DNA from: Anaerolineales bacterium
Lineage (GTDB): Bacteria; Chloroflexota; Anaerolineae; Anaerolineales; Villigracilaceae
Direction: 5' to 3'
NCBI GenBank assembly: GCA_013140605.1
Contig: JABFSL010000090.1
Span: 1-34,547 of the forward strand
Length of the DNA stretch: 34,547 nucleotides
Part shown: positions 24,290 to 31,557 of the stretch, piece by piece
Numbering within the stretch: position 1 is the stretch's first letter
How the letters are laid out: every line of letters begins with the position of its first letter
Program-made: the position numbers and the translations under genes
Notes under the pieces: model-generated
The model's input: only the letters and a program-made list of their open reading frames with translations
Told to the model about the DNA's origin: nothing
The model's database searches: none

Positions 24290-24327
24290 AAGTGGAAATG
24301 ATTTTGAAGTCATTTCCACTTTTTTTA
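24290..24327 (+). terminator. intrinsic terminator of rlmI
   Basis: A 12-bp perfect stem (24290-24301 with 24310-24321) is followed by a run of T. It overlaps the stop of the convergent P1 peptidase gene. Confidence 0.9.
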
Positions 24328-25317
24328 TTCCTTGCTCAACCCCGGCAATCCGCCAGCGGACTTTGCCATTTTCACGGCTCGCAAGATTGCATCCGCCATC
24401 ACTTCCGCCGCGAACGCGCCGATGATGGAGACATCCGCTTTTTTCGTGCCAGTGGATAGCGCAAAAATCACATCCCCATCCAGCATGGTGTGGGCGGGAC
24501 GGATAGTCCGTGCTAAACCATCCTGCGCCATCTGCGCGACTTTCGTGGCCTGAGCTTTTGTCAGCTTTGCGTTTGTTGCCACAACCCCAATGACTGTGTT
24601 GCCGCGACTCGCGAAACCGAGAATGCCGCGTCCGATTGAGGATTTCATCATTTCAAGCGTATCTGCAAATTGACTCTTTTTACCAACACGCAGCAGACCA
24701 ACTTTCCCGGAACGAAGACCCGCGACGATCTCACCTGATTTCGGATCAATCACATCTCCAAACGCATTGACCGCGACGATGGCACCGACGATCACTCCCC
24801 CGCCAATATCCATGCTGGCGGTCCCCAGCCCTGATTTCATAGCCAGACTCATGCCGAACATCTTGCCGACAGATGCGCCTGTGCCAGCGCCAACATTCCC
24901 TTCGGCAGGCGGATCGGACACGGCCGAGGCGGCGGCCAATGCTCCCATCGCAGAATCAGGCCGAACGTCCGTGCGACCGAGGTTCAAGTCATAAAGAATT
25001 GCGGATGGGACAATCGGCACTCTGGCAGCGCCGGTGTTGAATCCAATTTTATTTTCTTCGAGATAACGCATGACGCCACTGGCCGCATCCAAGCCAAATG
25101 CGGAGCCGCCAGCCAAAACAATTGCATGAACTTTTTCGACGAGATTAATGGGATTCAGTAGATCGGTCTCGCGCGTACCGGGCGCGCCGCCGCGCACATC
25201 CACACCGGCGACGGCTCCCTTTCGGCAGAGAATGACCGTACAGCCGGTCAATGCTTCTTCATTCTGCGCGTGTCCAACTTCGATGCCACGCACATCAGTG
25301 ATGGAATTTTTTTTCAT
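24325..25317 (-). CDS. P1-family (S58/DmpA) peptidase
   Basis: The 330-residue protein is an Ntn-fold, self-cleaving aminopeptidase/amidase of the DmpA-NylC type. Family landmarks are ITDVRGIEVGHAQN at the N-terminus, TGCTVILC, DVRGGAPGTRETDLL, LAGGSAFGLDAASGVMRYLEE, NVGAGTGASVGKM, and SRGNTVIGVVATNAKL. By analogy with NylC, autocleavage is expected between Asn240 and Thr241, freeing Thr as the nucleophile. Substrates are usually peptides or amides with N-terminal small or D-residues. I prefer the ATG at 25317. The longer frame runs back through an intrinsic terminator. The leader has no clear SD, and a TATCAT box lies only 9 nt upstream of the start. Confidence 0.9.
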   Translation of the reverse strand: MKKNSITDVRGIEVGHAQNEEALTGCTVILCRKGAVAGVDVRGGAPGTRETDLLNPINLVEKVHAIVLAGGSAFGLDAASGVMRYLEENKIGFNTGAARVPIVPSAILYDLNLGRTDVRPDSAMGALAAASAVSDPPAEGNVGAGTGASVGKMFGMSLAMKSGLGTASMDIGGGVIVGAIVAVNAFGDVIDPKSGEIVAGLRSGKVGLLRVGKKSQFADTLEMMKSSIGRGILGFASRGNTVIGVVATNAKLTKAQATKVAQMAQDGLARTIRPAHTMLDGDVIFALSTGTKKADVSIIGAFAAEVMADAILRAVKMAKSAGGLPGLSKE

Positions 25318-25359
25318 GATTTCAAATGATACCAGAATAATTTTTTGATGGTACGGGTT

Positions 25360-25399
25360 TAAAAATGGAAAGGCGCAGGTTGAAGTGCGCCTTTCCATT
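25360..25399 (-). terminator. intrinsic terminator of the pectate lyase gene
   Basis: A 14-bp perfect stem (25364-25377 with 25386-25399) and 8-nt loop are followed by TTTT on the minus strand. It lies 27 bp past the lyase stop codon. Confidence 0.88.
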
Positions 25400-25425
25400 C
25401 GTTTATTTACATCAATATTTCTTCT

Positions 25426-27672
25426 TTACGGGCCAATATAGGTTTGGCGGTGGGATTCCAAAGCATCCAGGAAAATTATTCCTCTTGTTCCGGGGTCTAT
25501 CCCTGTGACCGCGCCCAGCTGCACACTGTCCATGCGCTGAGTATCGTTATCCACGCCGGTCAGGCTGGCTTGTTGTACGCCATTGACCCATACCGTCAGG
25601 CTGCCATTATTTGCTCCAACTGCCGTGGCCGCCTGCCAATCCAATTCGATAAATTGAGACGAATCAGAAATTGGGATGGAACTGCTGGACGTCCAGGTTG
25701 TGTCGTCATTCAAAAGGCTCGCTTTTAGTTGATAGCTGCCGTTACTGAAAATAAATTTAACCTTCAGCACCGTAGCAGAGGCAGATGTATATCCCTGAAA
25801 AATATAGAAATCTTCGCCGTTCAACATTGTGATCGAATTCGGGTCAAAGTAGAAGCGCACTTGATAGTGCGACTCAGCATTGGGGCGGTCATCTGAGACA
25901 AAGATCTTATTACCATCGTCTATCAGCGCCTGTAGTCCGTAGCCGCCTTGTAATGCCGCTGCAGAGGTTACGCTGAGATCGTTTGCATCGGTGGTACTGG
26001 AAGACCAGGCCGAAAAATCGCTGACTTCAAAACCATCGGTAAAGATCAGATCTGACGCTGTGATCGTTGCAGTTGGAACCGGCAGGCTAGTTTGGGTTGG
26101 TATTACAGGAATGGCCGTTGATATGCTGGCCTGGGTCGGCATTTCAGGAATGGCTGTTGGCGTATTAGTTTGGGTAGGTGTTGCAGGCACAGCCGTTGCC
26201 GTGCTGGTCTGAGTTGACGTTGCTGGGATGGCTGTTGGCGTACTAGTTTTGGTCGGTGTTGCAGGGATGGCCGTTGCTGTGTTTGTCTGAGTTGGAAGTG
26301 AAACTGGAGCGGTGGATGTAATCGCACTTACCCCAGACTCAATCGCGCCAATATCGACAAGGCTAATTGCTTTCAGCCCTGCAGGATTGGTGGAGTCACC
26401 CTTGTTAATGGCCGGGGATGAAGATTGAAGTGTAAATATCCCGGCAGAGGCGTTTACAAATTGCGGATTAACCTGGAGCGAAGCGAGTGCCCCTCCATTC
26501 GGGTTATCCAACTTATTGCCTGAGGCAGCAAAGAAAGAAGCAAGGGTGGTATATGAAGTACCTTCATACCTAATGTTGGCGCCGCCGGAATTGGAATACC
26601 AGATATTATTATGTGAAACGGCGGTAAATTTACTTGCGGAGAAGTTTTTAGCGTTTTCATATCCAATATTATTTATGTAGGTGCTGGGATCCGACCCAAC
26701 AATCTTTGCCACATCTTCAAAGCCCACATTCCCATTACCAAATGCCACGTTGTTATAGTAAACATTCCCACCGCTATGGTTGCTGTCGAAACCATCCCGC
26801 TTATTATTATAGGAAATATTTCCGATAACGGTATTGTGTCCGCCAGTGGCCGTTCCGCCAAGCTTGATCCCGTTGCCATCTCCAGCGCCGCGTTGATTAT
26901 GAACAACATTTCCCACGACTGTGTTATAGGAAGAGTCCCATGTATCAATGCCATCGTCGGCATTATCATAGACGGTATTATTTTTTATCAGCGTGTATTT
27001 TGTGCTTGATCCCGAAACAGCGATACCGTCGCTGTTTGGAGGGTCGCCCACGTGGTGATAAACGACATTGCCGATCAATTCGTTGGACAGGGATTTATCC
27101 CGTATTTTGAGGCCGACCTTGAAATTATTGTACACAATGTTATTAATAATTTTGTTGTAGGAGCCTGCTTCGATCATAATGCCCGAACCGCCCGGATTGT
27201 CGTGAACGACGTTTCCCTCAATTACATTATGGTTGCTGTTCGTCGCCAGGAAAATCGCCGCCTGTGTTCCGCTGGATTTGACAACTTCAAACCCTCTGAT
27301 GACGACATAGGACACTCCACTTAATCTGATACCTGTACTGCCTCCACTGATAACGGGTTTCTCGCTGTTATACCCGGAAATGGTTATGTAACTGTTTGCG
27401 ATTCCCGATTTGGTCACGGCAAAAGCTGGATACGTACCGCTTCTCACATAGAGTGTGTCTCCGGCTATAACAGCGCTCATTCCCTTTTGAATGGTTTTGA
27501 ATGGTGATGTCAATGTGCCTGAATTGGCATCATTGCCAGTTGCAGACACATAGTATATTTTCGCAGCCGTCAACGGAACTGACACGGATGAGGCTCCGGC
27601 GCTGTAAAAGCTCCCCAGCATCAGAGCGAGCGCCCCCATGAAACTCATAAATCGATAGACTTTCTTATTCAT
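25426..27672 (-). CDS. secreted polysaccharide lyase family 9 (pectate lyase-like) beta-helix protein
   Basis: The 748-residue protein starts with a signal peptide (1-30, MNKKVYRF... to SAGASS). A DUF1565 entry YYVSATGNDANSG...PFKTIQKGM leads into a right-handed parallel beta-helix (60-450). It keeps the hallmarks of PL9 enzymes such as Pel9A: the Ca2+ cluster D239-D240-G-I-D243, the catalytic-type Lys270 in GNGIKLGG, and RDGFDSN. A Thr/Pro linker of five 13-residue repeats (461-525) then leads to a C-terminal ~210-residue beta-rich domain (FTDGFEVSDFSAW...), probably carbohydrate-binding. It would cleave pectate outside the cell by beta-elimination. SD AAGGAG supports the start at 27672. Expression is under a c-di-GMP-I riboswitch. 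Confidence 0.87.
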   Translation of the reverse strand: MNKKVYRFMSFMGALALMLGSFYSAGASSVSVPLTAAKIYYVSATGNDANSGTLTSPFKTIQKGMSAVIAGDTLYVRSGTYPAFAVTKSGIANSYITISGYNSEKPVISGGSTGIRLSGVSYVVIRGFEVVKSSGTQAAIFLATNSNHNVIEGNVVHDNPGGSGIMIEAGSYNKIINNIVYNNFKVGLKIRDKSLSNELIGNVVYHHVGDPPNSDGIAVSGSSTKYTLIKNNTVYDNADDGIDTWDSSYNTVVGNVVHNQRGAGDGNGIKLGGTATGGHNTVIGNISYNNKRDGFDSNHSGGNVYYNNVAFGNGNVGFEDVAKIVGSDPSTYINNIGYENAKNFSASKFTAVSHNNIWYSNSGGANIRYEGTSYTTLASFFAASGNKLDNPNGGALASLQVNPQFVNASAGIFTLQSSSPAINKGDSTNPAGLKAISLVDIGAIESGVSAITSTAPVSLPTQTNTATAIPATPTKTSTPTAIPATSTQTSTATAVPATPTQTNTPTAIPEMPTQASISTAIPVIPTQTSLPVPTATITASDLIFTDGFEVSDFSAWSSSTTDANDLSVTSAAALQGGYGLQALIDDGNKIFVSDDRPNAESHYQVRFYFDPNSITMLNGEDFYIFQGYTSASATVLKVKFIFSNGSYQLKASLLNDDTTWTSSSSIPISDSSQFIELDWQAATAVGANNGSLTVWVNGVQQASLTGVDNDTQRMDSVQLGAVTGIDPGTRGIIFLDALESHRQTYIGP
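26098..26292 (-). repeat. five tandem 39-bp units coding a Thr/Pro-rich linker
   Basis: Each unit encodes 13 residues of the form TQTxTxTAIPxTP. Codons differ between copies, so selection on the protein linker is likely. Such linkers are common in secreted Chloroflexota proteins. Confidence 0.9.
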
Positions 27673-27687
27673 TATTTTCTCCTTGTT

Positions 27688-27727
27688 GAAAAGCAAAACT
27701 GCCTGGCACAGGAAGCCAGGCAGTTTT
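27688..27727 (-). terminator. expression-platform terminator of the c-di-GMP riboswitch
   Basis: A 13-bp perfect stem (27695-27707 with 27715-27727) and 7-nt loop end on the minus strand in TTTTGCTTTTC, immediately before the lyase SD. Its 5' arm (CTGCCTGGC) can instead pair with the aptamer's 3' segment GCCAGG (27746-27751), giving a clear switch. Confidence 0.85.
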
Positions 27728-27737
27728 GCCGTAATAT

Positions 27738-27820
27738 TTCGGCAACCTGGCGATCATAGTAAAAGAACTACTTTAGACCCGTGGCTTTGCGTCCCCGGTT
27801 TTCGCCGGGTTTGCTTTTTC
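27738..27820 (-). promoter_or_regulatory. cyclic di-GMP-I (GEMM) riboswitch aptamer
   Basis: Read on the minus strand, the element has AGCAAACC, then a hairpin closed by CCCGG/CCGGG with a GAAA-containing loop. The nearly invariant GGGGACGCAAAGCC and ACGGGTCTAA follow, then a P3 hairpin TAGT/ACTA, and finally ATGATCGCCAGGTTGCCG. The final GGTTGC pairs back with the 5' GCAAACC to close P1. This is the standard GEMM-I layout. It lies directly upstream of the terminator and pectate lyase start. Competition between GCCAGG and the terminator suggests ligand favours termination (OFF), but the direction is uncertain. Confidence 0.9.
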
Positions 27821-27946
27821 AATATTGTTTTTCTTCACGAACAGCAATTGCTACATTGCCCCGCACAGGGTAACACTTTGTCTCGTTGAAGAACATCAAC
27901 AAGCATGTCGTTGGTGTTTGCATTTGTCCTACGTTATTGATAACTC

Positions 27947-28038
27947 TACATTTAAGTTAAAATTCAGGCCCCATTGATCGAAACCACATTAATATTGGCC
28001 TTTTAAAGAGGAGAATTCTCTTATCTTTACATTTAAGT
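27947..28038. repeat. paired 11-mer direct repeats TACATTTAAGT upstream of the riboswitch
   Basis: TACATTTAAGT occurs at 27947-27957 and 28028-28038, 81 bp apart, with similar flanks (minus strand ACTTAAATGTA, then purines and TA). A 10-bp palindrome GAGAATTCTC lies between them (28011-28020). This 340-bp stretch has no ORF, so it probably holds the lyase promoter and possible regulator sites. Confidence 0.55.
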
Positions 28039-28082
28039 AAGGCCAGGCCGCATTCCTGTTTACTCATTTTTTGGTACTTTGG

Positions 28083-28135
28083 TTTTAAAAAATAAACTCA
28101 CCTACGAAAGATTAATTTCGGGGTGAGTTTATTTT
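28083..28135 (-). terminator. intrinsic terminator of the YcaQ-family gene
   Basis: A 14-bp perfect stem (28089-28102 with 28122-28135) around a 19-nt loop runs into TTTTTTAAAACC on the minus strand. Confidence 0.8.
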
Positions 28136-28183
28136 GTATTGATATTAACCACCGCTACCAGGCGGCAGTATTTGCGTTCATAA

Positions 28184-29434
28184 TTATTTCAATTTCTTCT
28201 TCAAGTACAAGCGCAATTTCGTTTGCTTGATTCCGCTCAAGTCAAACTTCTCCGCGCCGATCATATCCGCAAAACGATGCAGTCCATTGGCAAGTGCGCT
28301 GGCAAAGGCCTCATCTTTCGGGGCGTCATCTTCCAGCCAGAATCCTAAAATTTGAAGTGTGTTCGTCTTGCGATCCAGCTTCGGGTCAAGCCGCGCAACG
28401 AGATCATCGCCGTACAAGATCGGCAGAGTGTAATATCCCCAGCGGCGCAGATGTGCGGGCTTATATACTTCCCACAAATATTCAAAATCGAAAACTTTTT
28501 TAGCGCGCCCTCTTGCGCTGACAATTTCCAACGGCGCAAGCAATGTGACTTCCTCTTCTGTGGATGGTCCCGCCGGCTTCCATTTCTTGGGAATACGCCC
28601 CGCTTCCAATTCGGACAGGTGGGGCTGGTTGCTGTTCAAATAAAGATAGCTGTCCTTTGAATTTTCCACCCGCACCCGCGAGATCAATCCCTGTTCGATG
28701 AGTCTCTCAATGCGTTGTTTCCCCTCCTCGCGTGAGATGTCACGATGAATATTATAAGAAAGACCTGTGCGCCACGTGCTTTCACGCGCGAGTCCGAGGA
28801 ACGAAATTTCCTTGAGGCCGAGATAATCTTCAGCCTCAGATTCGGATGCGGTGTAATCAAACTCACTCGGCAGGACCCGTTCCCGCAGATCATAGATGCG
28901 GTCAAAGCCTTTGCGATTGGAGATCATCACTTCACCGGTCAACCATAAATAAAACAACGCGATGGAGGCCTCCTTGCGCCCGCGGTAACTCCATGCGCTT
29001 ACTTTCGCGCCTTCAAAATCACGGTTACCCAGCGGACCGCGTTCACGCAATTCGTCCAGTACGAACTTAACCAAATCGGCGGGAGGATGTTTGAATGATT
29101 CATAATTGATCCCTCTTTGCTGGCGGTGTTTCATGTGCAAACGCCAGTATGGAAATTCATTCATCGGGTACATCATCAACCAGCCGCCGTAATCAAAGGC
29201 CTTGCGCTGTTGATATGCCATCTTATATAAATGTTCAGGCTTGTAATTCAAGACGCGGCCATACATGGCAATATCCTGACTGCGTGCCACCATGGTGAGC
29301 GGGTCAAGTTGAAGCGCCTCCATCTGGCGCAAAGCGGATTCAGCGCCGAGCGGCCCCTTGAAACGGCGACCCGGCCACAGTCCCTGCTGACCGAGAAGGA
29401 AGCGGCGATAGGTAAGTTTGGAAATCGTGTCCAT
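28184..29434 (-). CDS. YcaQ/AlkZ-family (HTH_42) DNA glycosylase
   Basis: The 416-residue protein consists of tandem winged-helix domains. The catalytic QxD motif of YcaQ-type enzymes is at Q42-L-D44 in ALQLDPLTMVARSQD, followed by the conserved MYGRV and a Tyr/Trp-rich segment (FDYGGWLMMYPMNEFPYWR). The C-terminal part includes LLAPLEIVSARGRAKKVFDFEYLWEVY and LPILYGDDLVARLDPKLDR, both standard for the family. These enzymes excise bulky alkylated bases and unhook interstrand crosslinks. It is monocistronic with its own terminator. The -10-like TATAAC (29438-29443) is only 3 nt from the ATG, with no SD, so the transcript may be nearly leaderless. Confidence 0.9.
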   Translation of the reverse strand: MDTISKLTYRRFLLGQQGLWPGRRFKGPLGAESALRQMEALQLDPLTMVARSQDIAMYGRVLNYKPEHLYKMAYQQRKAFDYGGWLMMYPMNEFPYWRLHMKHRQQRGINYESFKHPPADLVKFVLDELRERGPLGNRDFEGAKVSAWSYRGRKEASIALFYLWLTGEVMISNRKGFDRIYDLRERVLPSEFDYTASESEAEDYLGLKEISFLGLARESTWRTGLSYNIHRDISREEGKQRIERLIEQGLISRVRVENSKDSYLYLNSNQPHLSELEAGRIPKKWKPAGPSTEEEVTLLAPLEIVSARGRAKKVFDFEYLWEVYKPAHLRRWGYYTLPILYGDDLVARLDPKLDRKTNTLQILGFWLEDDAPKDEAFASALANGLHRFADMIGAEKFDLSGIKQTKLRLYLKKKLK

Positions 29435-29450
29435 AAAGTTATAGGCTCAA

Positions 29451-29505
29451 GCCGCCGTCCTCGGCGGCGTCTTTCGTTTAAATCCTACGCCGGGGACGGC
29501 GTAGG
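29451..29505. repeat. two adjacent GC-rich hairpins upstream of the YcaQ-family gene
   Basis: Hairpin 1 is GCCGCCG/CGGCGGC (29451-29468). Hairpin 2 is CCTACGCCG/CGGCGTAGG (29484-29505). Both have 4-nt loops and no T-run on the minus strand. They lie where the -35 region and upstream sequence should be. They may be a dispersed repeat pair. Confidence 0.7.
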
Positions 29506-29523
29506 GAGCGATCTCAATTCCAT

Positions 29524-29556
29524 AAAAAAAATAACCGAGGATGATGAGTCCTCGGT
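29524..29556 (-). terminator. intrinsic terminator of the two small membrane-protein genes
   Basis: An 8-bp stem ACCGAGGA/TCCTCGGT (29534-29541 with 29549-29556) is followed on the minus strand by a run of eight T. Confidence 0.88.
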
Positions 29557-29579
29557 CAATTCTCCTAAGTGAAATTTAT

Positions 29580-29771
29580 TTAGTCGTCGCCGAGGGAAGC
29601 AATCGCCCGCAATAGCCCAAAGACCAGCACACCGAGTTTTAGGCTTTCGCCGGTGGTGATGGCGGTATCACGTTCGTTCTTCTCGGCGCGGCGGGTAAGC
29701 AAAACGGCGGCGATAATTCCGGTGACTGCACCGATCAATGCGCCAAATAAAATTGTGTTTCGATTATTCAT
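29580..29771 (-). CDS. small membrane protein, YtxH-like
   Basis: The 63-residue protein has one Gly/Ala-rich transmembrane helix near the N-terminus (ILFGALIGAVTGIIAAVLLTRRAE), a short charged stretch, then a second hydrophobic segment (LKLGVLVFGLLRAIASL). The opening helix followed by Arg/Glu resembles YtxH-like proteins of Gram-positive bacteria, but the match is too short to be sure. Its start overlaps the stop of the upstream gene by ATGA (29768-29771), so the two are translationally coupled. Function is unknown. Confidence 0.75.
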   Translation of the reverse strand: MNNRNTILFGALIGAVTGIIAAVLLTRRAEKNERDTAITTGESLKLGVLVFGLLRAIASLGDD

Positions 29772-30196
29772 GGAGTGGTGATCCTTTCAAAAAATGCTTT
29801 GATATTTTCAATGAAACCATCAACGGCAATAATGGGCTTTGCTGCCATGTCTGCGACGCGAATAATGTAGGCTTTGGCTTTGTAAACATAATCCTGGGCG
29901 ATGCCGGTATAGGTGGGCAAGGCGCTCAATGCAAGCGCCATTAAATAAATGAGGCCGACGAGGATCGCAAGAAGTATCAATCCCGCAAGCATGGTGGGAA
30001 TAATGATCCAAATCGTGGAGATGGCAGCCCAGCGGCCCACATCGCCATTCGAATTAAAAGTGACAAGGCTGATCAACACGATCAAGGCGATCATCAATAA
30101 TGCAGCGATCACAACCGGCAGAATGATCTGCGTTGTGCGCTGTTTGCGATGCAGCAAATATGAATAATGCTCCGGGTGTGGAAGTTGGGCTTTCAT
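29768..30196 (-). CDS. hypothetical membrane protein
   Basis: The 142-residue protein has a cytoplasmic N-terminus (HPEHYSYLLHRKQRTTQ) followed by two strong transmembrane helices (IILPVVIAALLMIALIVLISLV and ISTIWIIIPTMLAGLILLAILVGLIYLMALAL). It ends in an amphipathic helical tail (ADMAAKPIIAVDGFIENIKAFFERI). I do not recognise a named family. It is co-transcribed with the YtxH-like gene. Together they form a two-gene unit between the ftsZ terminator and the YcaQ-family gene. A membrane-associated complex is plausible from the coupling but is not shown. Confidence 0.7.
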   Translation of the reverse strand: MKAQLPHPEHYSYLLHRKQRTTQIILPVVIAALLMIALIVLISLVTFNSNGDVGRWAAISTIWIIIPTMLAGLILLAILVGLIYLMALALSALPTYTGIAQDYVYKAKAYIIRVADMAAKPIIAVDGFIENIKAFFERITTP

Positions 30197-30219
30197 TCTT
30201 ATATTTTAGCATGAATCAA

Positions 30220-30263
30220 AAAAGTGACAGTCACCTCGCGAAGCGGGTGACTGTCACTTTTGC
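30220..30263. terminator. terminator downstream of ftsZ
   Basis: A 16-bp perfect outer stem (30220-30235 with 30246-30261) has an inner CGC/GCG. On the minus strand it is followed by TTTTTTGATT, serving ftsZ. The plus side also has TTTTGCTTT. Confidence 0.88.
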
Positions 30264-30274
30264 TTTACTAAAAT

Positions 30275-31435
30275 TTATCTTCTATTTCTCAAAAATGTTG
30301 GGACATCCAGATCGTCGGTATTGATGCTGGGCTGCGACGCAGATTTTGATTCAGAGGATGATCTGTAATCAGCGCTGACATTCACAGATTCGTTGGAGCG
30401 GGCAAAAGGCGTATTGGAAGCTGAAACAGGCTTATCGTTACGAGTGGGACGTTCCAATGCGCGGCGCGGTACACCAGCGCGTTCAAATCCGGTCGCGATG
30501 ACCGTACAGCGGATCTCGTCACCCATTTCAGGATCAATGACAGCACCGAAGATCATGTTGACATCGGGATGAGCGGTCTCGCGGATGATGGCCGCAGCCT
30601 GGTTGACCTCGAAGAGGGTCATGTTCGAGCCGCCGGTTACATTGAAGAGCACGCCGCGCGCGCCATCAATGGTGATGTCGAGCAGTTGACTTGAAATGGC
30701 CTGCTCAGCCGCGATCTTGGCACGGTCGTCACCGGAGCCGCGACCGACTGCCATCAACGCAGCGCCGCCTTCGGACATGATCGCGCGTACATCGGCAAAG
30801 TCAAGATTGATCAAACCAGGGATGGTGATGAGTTCGGAGATGCCTTGAATACCTTGATGCAGAACTTCATCCGCCATGCGGAACGCATCCTGCAAGGATG
30901 ATTTTTTATCAGCAAGTTGAAGCAAACGGTCATTTGGAATGGAGATGAGCGTGTGCGCATGTTCCTTCATTTTGGTCACGCCCGCTTCGGCAGATTGCGA
31001 ACGCTTGCCGCCTTCAAAGGTGAACGGACGTGTGACCACACCAATGGTCAGCGCACCGCTTTCCTTTGCGACCTGCGCAACAATCGGAGCCGCGCCTGTG
31101 CCGGTACCGCCGCCCATGCCCGCAGTGACGAAGACCATGTCCGCGCCTTTGAGCACGTTGTAGAGTTCGTCAGATGATTCTTCCGCGGCTTTGCGGCCAA
31201 CCTCAGGATCACCGCCTGCGCCAAGTCCGCGCGTGAGCTTGTCACCAAGACGCACTCGAATGGGAGCGCGTGAAAGCGTAAGCGCCTGCGCATCAGTATT
31301 GCAGGAAATAAATTCAACGCCTTGAATGCCTTCTTCCATCATACGATTGACGGCATTCTGGCCGGCACCACCAACGCCGATCACTTTGATGCGGGCGAAG
31401 GATTCTGATTGCGGGTTTCTTTTATTCGAGTCCAT
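30275..31435 (-). CDS. ftsZ: cell division GTPase FtsZ
   Basis: The 386-residue protein forms the tubulin-like Z-ring filament. It has the N-terminal [13 protein letters not shown] (20-32), CNTDAQAL, the tubulin signature [10 protein letters not shown] (108-117), the T7-loop region [11 protein letters not shown], and the ATGFERAG strand. A short variable linker ([13 protein letters not shown]...) ends in the C-terminal peptide [13 protein letters not shown], the usual contact for FtsA and other partners. SD AGGAGG precedes the ATG. It lies last in ddl-ftsQ-ftsA-ftsZ, after a 122-bp gap that holds a candidate promoter, so it can be expressed above the level of the upstream genes. Confidence 0.98.
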   Translation of the reverse strand: MDSNKRNPQSESFARIKVIGVGGAGQNAVNRMMEEGIQGVEFISCNTDAQALTLSRAPIRVRLGDKLTRGLGAGGDPEVGRKAAEESSDELYNVLKGADMVFVTAGMGGGTGTGAAPIVAQVAKESGALTIGVVTRPFTFEGGKRSQSAEAGVTKMKEHAHTLISIPNDRLLQLADKKSSLQDAFRMADEVLHQGIQGISELITIPGLINLDFADVRAIMSEGGAALMAVGRGSGDDRAKIAAEQAISSQLLDITIDGARGVLFNVTGGSNMTLFEVNQAAAIIRETAHPDVNMIFGAVIDPEMGDEIRCTVIATGFERAGVPRRALERPTRNDKPVSASNTPFARSNESVNVSADYRSSSESKSASQPSINTDDLDVPTFLRNRR

Positions 31436-31463
31436 GTGTTCCTCCTGGCAAAGGATATGCCAT

Positions 31464-31491
31464 ATCTTAAACGAGATTGATGAATTTTAAA
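31464..31491 (-). promoter_or_regulatory. candidate ftsZ promoter
   Basis: On the minus strand TTTAAA (31486-31491) and TAAGAT (31464-31469) are separated by 16 nt, inside the ftsA-ftsZ gap. The match is moderate. Confidence 0.35.
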
Positions 31492-31557
31492 AGGGTTAAT
31501 AAGAAATTCGTTTACTAAAAACTTCGGAATGCGGACTAAAGTCTGCGCTCCATTTCA

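Noticed and set aside
25318-25398. Longer start for the P1 peptidase
   Set aside because: The extension runs through the lyase terminator hairpin and adds sequence not typical of the family.
27673-27696. Longer start for the pectate lyase (to 27696)
   Set aside because: It would put the SD and part of the terminator region into the coding sequence. The MNKK start with AAGGAG fits a signal peptide.
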